Below, one piece after another: positions 60,564 through 64,000 of a DNA stretch of 64,000 bases. This DNA is from Psychroserpens sp. Hel_I_66. GTDB taxonomy: Bacteria; Bacteroidota; Bacteroidia; Flavobacteriales; Flavobacteriaceae. The translations under genes and the position numbers were made by a program. The notes below the pieces were generated by a model, which had not been told where the DNA came from, ran no database searches, and saw only the letters and a list, made by a program, of their open reading frames with translations. Each line of letters begins with the position of its first letter. Within the stretch, counting starts at the first letter, position 1. The stretch is taken from positions 3,244,501 through 3,308,500 of the forward strand of contig NZ_JUGU01000001.1 of NCBI RefSeq assembly GCF_000799465.1. Direction: 5' to 3'.

Positions 60564-61112
60564 ATGAATCCATTCATGGCACAAATTATTATGTTTGCTG
60601 GCAACTTTGCTCCTAGAGGTTGGGCATTATGCAACGGGCAGATATTATCAATTTCGCAATACTCTGCGTTATTTTCACTTATAGGGACTACATATGGAGG
60701 TGATGGTAGGACCACTTTTGGTTTACCAGACTTGAGAGGTAGAACACCCAAAGGTGTTGGTAATGGAGCGGGACTCCAAGCTGTTTCTTGGGGAGAACAA
60801 GGTGGTAGAGAGCAGATTACTATTACTGCAGCAAATATGCCATCGCATAGTCATGATGGCAGTAGTTTAAGTATTTTATTGTCTTGTAACGAGGATGATG
60901 GTGATAGTAATGAACCTTCAGGAAGAAATATTGGTATTGCTCAATCAGGAACATTATTCAATTCTGCAGGTAACGATGCTAATTTTGGTGGAGGAACAAT
61001 TTCTGGAAACACTGGCCCACAAGGGAATGGTCAAGCTCTTGATATACAAAATCCTTTTTTAGGGATCAATTATATTATTGCTCTTCAAGGTGTTTTTCCA
61101 CCAAGAAGCTAA
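60564..61112 (+). CDS. Phage tail collar domain (microcystin-dependent protein-like) protein 1
   Basis: A 182-residue protein whose N-terminus is a collar domain: MAQIIMFAGNFAPRGWALCNG, SLIGTTYGGDGRTTFGLPDLRGR, then an HSHDGSSLS segment and a variable middle with CNEDDGDSNEPSGRNIG, ending NPFLGINYIIALQGVFPP. There is no signal peptide. Collar domains occur in tail-fibre tips of phages and in chromosomal MdpB-like families. No other tail genes are nearby, so this is not a prophage. It is the first of two tandem paralogues, 49 bp apart. Confidence 0.87.
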   Translation: MNPFMAQIIMFAGNFAPRGWALCNGQILSISQYSALFSLIGTTYGGDGRTTFGLPDLRGRTPKGVGNGAGLQAVSWGEQGGREQITITAANMPSHSHDGSSLSILLSCNEDDGDSNEPSGRNIGIAQSGTLFNSAGNDANFGGGTISGNTGPQGNGQALDIQNPFLGINYIIALQGVFPPRS

Positions 61113-61161
61113 TTTAAAAATAAAATAGAATTATTAATCAACTTTATAAAAACAGAATATT

Positions 61162-61713
61162 ATGGATGATGCATATATAGGAACAGTAATGATATTTGGA
61201 GGAAATTTCGCCCCAAGAAACTGGGCTTTTTGTAACGGTCAATTATTACCAATAGCTAGTTACAACGCTTTATTTTCAATCTTAGGAACGACTTATGGAG
61301 GAGATGGGAGATCTACTTTTGCCTTACCAGGTTTGATGGGTCGTATGCCAAAACATGCTGGTAATGGTGCAGGTCTACAACCTGTTACTCTTGGAGAAAG
61401 AGCAGGTCGTGAAAATGTGACCCTTACAACTGGGCAATTACCTTCTCATAGTCATGATGGAAGTACACTAACAGCTAAATTGTCTTGTAATGAAGATGAC
61501 GGAGATAATAATGAGCCATCTGGAAGAAATATTGGCATTGCTGAATCTGGGACACCATATAACTCTGCAGCTAATGATGCAACTTTTGGAGGAGGAGCAG
61601 TTTCTGGAAATACAGGTCTTCAAGGAGGAAACCAACCATTTGATATACAAAATCCATTTTTAGGAATGTATTACATTATCTGTATGGAAGGTCTCTATCC
61701 ACCAAGAAGCTAA
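61162..61713 (+). CDS. Phage tail collar domain protein 2, tandem paralogue
   Basis: A 183-residue protein with the same architecture as its upstream neighbour (MIFGGNFAPRNWAFCNGQLLP, ILGTTYGGDGRSTFALPGLMGR, PSHSHDGSTL, CNEDDGDNNEPSGRNIGIAESG, NPFLGMYYIICMEGLYPP). Most positions agree; the differences lie in the collar loop and the stretch before the C-terminus. The two genes form an operon ended by a terminator at 61729-61768. The histidine-rich HSHDG and D-rich segments could bind metal, as in phage tail-fibre trimers. Confidence 0.87.
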   Translation: MDDAYIGTVMIFGGNFAPRNWAFCNGQLLPIASYNALFSILGTTYGGDGRSTFALPGLMGRMPKHAGNGAGLQPVTLGERAGRENVTLTTGQLPSHSHDGSTLTAKLSCNEDDGDNNEPSGRNIGIAESGTPYNSAANDATFGGGAVSGNTGLQGGNQPFDIQNPFLGMYYIICMEGLYPPRS

Positions 61714-61728
61714 TTATTTAAAGAATTA

Positions 61729-61768
61729 AACCCTTAGGTATTGTAAGAATACTAATTACCTAAGGGTT
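61729..61768 (+). terminator. Terminator of the collar gene pair
   Basis: AACCCTTAGGTA (61729-61740) pairs with TACCTAAGGGTT (61757-61768), a perfect 12-bp stem with a 16-nt loop. The following T tract is short. Confidence 0.75.
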
Positions 61769-61794
61769 ATTTAACTTAATAAATACAAATGATT

Positions 61795-62763
61795 ATGAAA
61801 AAAAAATTACTATTATTTACTTTTTTATTACCTGCAATACTTTTCGCTCAAACAGGAAATGGCTTTGAAGGTCCTACAGGTATCACGTTTGATGGAGGTG
61901 TTTGTCGCTATTATGATACTGATAATGTTACAGTTCATGAACTTGAAAATTACAGTGCTCCATGTGGGACAATTGTAGTTAAAGAAGATAGTTCTGGTTC
62001 TACACTAGGATACAGTATTGTTTTAGATCCAACAACTTTAAATGGGCCAGCTGGGTTTACAGATGGTGATGCTTTTGGAGTTGCTTCAGCAGCACATTTT
62101 ATTAATGATCTTTTCCCTGTTATAGAAGGTTCTCAAGGTTTTTTTATTGAGGATACCGATGGAACAATTACTATGAGTTTTGATTTCGTAGATCTTGCAG
62201 GAACAACCAATCCACAGTTTAGTATGCAATACGTTTTAGAATCTACAAGCTGGGAAATAGAGGATTTTTTAAAAATAACGATTCAATTCACAGACTGTGC
62301 AAATCCAGCATTAACATTAATTGATAGTTCTGGACTTGACATTGATGATTTGGGCATTGAAGGAAGTTGGAATACTTTAAATGCTGATTTATCTTCATAT
62401 ACTGCATGTAAAGCGCAATTAGTTATTGAGTTTTCATCAAATTCTGCAGCCGAAGAATTAGGACTAGATGCAATTTCATTTACCGCTGGGATGACATTAT
62501 CAAACACAAATTTTGATTTAGACAATTCAATTTCAGTGTATCCAAATCCTTCTAATGGTAATGTTACGATAAAGAACTCTGGTGTTTCCCTTGAAAATGC
62601 TTTAATAACAGATGTTAACGGTCGTTTTATTAAATCTTACGATTTGAACGGAACAACGTTAGATAAAGAAGTTGATTTAAGTTCAGTAGTTTCTTCAGGA
62701 ATATATTTTATGACTATTTCTTCGGAAAATGGCTCGACGGTAAAAAAGATCATTATTCAATAA
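61795..62763 (+). CDS. T9SS-exported protein, tandem paralogue 1
   Basis: A 322-residue protein starting MKKKLLLFTFLLPAILFAQ (an ATG two codons earlier is possible). The mature part begins TGNGFEGPTGITFDGGVCRYYD and has a jelly-roll-like body: GPAGFTDGDAFGVASA, EGSQGFFIEDTDGTITMSFDFVDLAGTTNPQFSM, LGIEGSWNTLNADLSSY. The end is a type A T9SS sorting tail (SISVYPNPSNGNVTIKN, then SGIYFMTIS). Conserved cysteines recur at the same places as in the next gene. It is probably a secreted or surface-attached adhesin-like or ligand-binding protein. A TTCCGAAG word (SSEN) lies at 62720. Confidence 0.87.
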   Translation: MKKKLLLFTFLLPAILFAQTGNGFEGPTGITFDGGVCRYYDTDNVTVHELENYSAPCGTIVVKEDSSGSTLGYSIVLDPTTLNGPAGFTDGDAFGVASAAHFINDLFPVIEGSQGFFIEDTDGTITMSFDFVDLAGTTNPQFSMQYVLESTSWEIEDFLKITIQFTDCANPALTLIDSSGLDIDDLGIEGSWNTLNADLSSYTACKAQLVIEFSSNSAAEELGLDAISFTAGMTLSNTNFDLDNSISVYPNPSNGNVTIKNSGVSLENALITDVNGRFIKSYDLNGTTLDKEVDLSSVVSSGIYFMTISSENGSTVKKIIIQ

Positions 62764-62949
62764 AGCAGAAACTAAAAAAGCAAATCGTCAAATTTCGATT
62801 TATTCATATTTAATAAGAGTTTGAGTTTGTGTACAATTAAATATGCTATTGACGTCGAATCAAATTGTTTATAGAATGAACATGGGGTAATAGTTTTAAC
62901 TATCTGTTATTCAAAACTTTTAATTTATTAATCCAAACATTATGCTATT

Positions 62950-63921
62950 ATGAAAACAAAATTACTTTTTATTATTTTATTACTTCCTACAGTAATACTC
63001 TCTCAAATCAATCAGGGATTTGAGAATGTGCCAGGTATCACATTTGATGGTGGTGCTTGTCGCTATTTTGATTTTGATACTGCTACAGTACATGAACTTC
63101 AAAATTACAATTCACCGTGCGGTATCATTTACGTTAAAGAAACGGGATCTGCTTCTACATTAGGATATTTTGTAACTCTTGATCCTACCACCTCAAATGG
63201 ACCAGCAGGTTTTAGTGATGGAGACAATTTTGGTGTAGCAACAGCTGCTTCTTTTGTCTCTGGAATTGGGCTAGCACCACCAGAAGGTTCACAAGGATTT
63301 TACATGCAGGATGTAGATGGCACTGTATTAATGAGTTTTGACGTTGTTGACTTAGCAGGAACTACCAACCCTCAGTTTAGTATGAACTATATTTTAGAAA
63401 CTACAGGCTATGAGTTAGAAGATTTTGTGAAAATCTCTATTAAATTCACCGATTGCGCTAGCTCAACCATTGATTTGTTGAATTCCGTAGGAAGTGACAT
63501 CAATGATTTAGGTATCGAAGGTTCTTGGAACACGCTTAGTGCAGATTTATCTACATACTCAAGTTGTAAAGCGCAATTACTGGTTCAATTTTCGTCTAAT
63601 TCTACTGCTGAAGAATTAGGGATTGACGGAATTTCTTTTTCGCAAGGAACAGTCCTTTCTAATAATAAGGTTGATTTAGTTGATGCATTAAGTGTCTATC
63701 CTAACCCTTCAAATGGTGTGATAACTATTAAAAACTCTGGAGTAGAGCTTACTAGTGCTATCATTACAGATGTAAATGGACGTATAGTTTCCTCTATTGA
63801 TTTAAAAGGAACATCTCTTGATAGTGAGATTAACTTAAGTTCTGTATTGTCTTCAGGAATGTACTTTATAAAGATTTTTTCAGATAATGCATCTACAGTT
63901 AAAAAGCTAATTATCAAATAA
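62950..63921 (+). CDS. T9SS-exported protein, tandem paralogue 2
   Basis: A 323-residue protein, clearly a duplicate of the gene at 61795: signal peptide MKTKLLFIILLLPTVILSQ, GFENVPGITFDGGACRYFDFD, EGSQGFYMQDVDGTVLMSFDVVDLAGTTNPQFSM, LGIEGSWNTLSADLSTY, and the sorting tail ALSVYPNPSNGVITIKNSG with SGMYFIKI. The 186-bp spacer before it contains the GAATCAAATTGTTT element also found before the collar genes, so it may have its own regulated promoter. The window ends shortly after it, so further copies may follow. Confidence 0.88.
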   Translation: MKTKLLFIILLLPTVILSQINQGFENVPGITFDGGACRYFDFDTATVHELQNYNSPCGIIYVKETGSASTLGYFVTLDPTTSNGPAGFSDGDNFGVATAASFVSGIGLAPPEGSQGFYMQDVDGTVLMSFDVVDLAGTTNPQFSMNYILETTGYELEDFVKISIKFTDCASSTIDLLNSVGSDINDLGIEGSWNTLSADLSTYSSCKAQLLVQFSSNSTAEELGIDGISFSQGTVLSNNKVDLVDALSVYPNPSNGVITIKNSGVELTSAIITDVNGRIVSSIDLKGTSLDSEINLSSVLSSGMYFIKIFSDNASTVKKLIIK

Positions 63922-63940
63922 TATAAACTTTTATAATTAA

Positions 63941-63973
63941 TAAAAAGGCAACCAATTTGGGTGCCTTTTTATT
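63941..63973 (+). terminator. Terminator after the second T9SS paralogue
   Basis: AAAAAGGCA pairs with TGCCTTTTT around the loop at 63951-63960, followed by ATTTAAG. Confidence 0.75.
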
Positions 63974-64000
63974 TAAGTAATATAAAATTAAATCTTAATT

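Noticed and set aside
60564..61713. Prophage, because of phage tail collar domains
   Set aside because: No capsid, terminase, integrase, lysis or other tail genes surround them; the neighbours are chromosomal sensor and T9SS genes. Collar-domain families of this type are common outside phages.

Overview
This window is a piece of chromosome from a marine-type member of the Flavobacteriaceae (Bacteroidota). The evidence is the A+T-rich sequence, promoters of the Bacteroidota form TTG-N19/21-TAnnTTTG (clearest before hup, greA and the TPP riboswitch), the gldD/gldE gliding genes, proteins with type IX secretion (T9SS) sorting tails, SusC-like TonB receptors, and family gene orders such as mutY-ssb-gldE-gldD and ftsX-DUF3098-uppP-truB. 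I see no tRNA, rRNA, CRISPR array, insertion sequence or complete prophage.

Layout. 0-5 kb: the 3' end of pgi, then a TonB receptor and its partner surface lipoprotein. 5-11 kb: gldD, gldE, ssb and mutY on the minus strand; HU, a 29-residue bS22/COX24-like ribosomal protein and RNase G on the plus strand. 11-19 kb: aldo-keto reductase, OmpA-like lipoprotein, exonuclease III, a giant unclassified outer-membrane barrel and a T9SS-exported FG-GAP protein. 19-25 kb: a decayed barrel gene, glyS, comF and envelope proteins. 24.6-27.7 kb: an omega-amidase and a methionine aminotransferase (a likely methionine-salvage pair) flanking two exported coiled-coil paralogues. 27.9-30 kb: DNA repair, namely a variant Vsr nuclease and UmuC with a UmuD-like partner that has lost its catalytic serine. 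30.7-33.5 kb: ahcY, a phosphopantetheinyl transferase and a GGGP synthase-family enzyme. 33.6-39.5 kb: a probable thiamine salvage region (thiamine-binding protein, PnuC/PnuT permease, NadR-like kinase, DUF4301, ArfB, then a TPP riboswitch driving a TonB receptor). 39.6-52.3 kb: greA, HIT protein, histidine kinase, aat, tag, a TonB-like protein, truB, uppP and ftsX. 52.4-57.8 kb: leuS, small envelope proteins, a YugP-type zinc peptidase and a Bax inhibitor-1 protein. 57.9-64 kb: a two-component system with a membrane protein, a 140-residue orphan, two tandem phage-tail-collar-domain proteins and two tandem T9SS-exported paralogues.

The strongest signal not explained by genes is a short DNA word, TTTCCGAAGAAA (core TTCCGAAG), found at 44 sites in my hand scan where about one is expected by composition. 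It lies inside genes in all reading frames, between genes, and about equally on both strands. This points to a DNA-level signal (compare HIP1 of cyanobacteria or DNA uptake sequences) rather than a protein motif. Three families of short REP-like palindromes also occur. Two of these sit in the leader of the riboswitch-controlled thiamine receptor, and one of those is translated as part of its signal peptide. The catalytically disabled UmuD-like protein, preceded by two perfect inverted repeats, is the best single-gene oddity.
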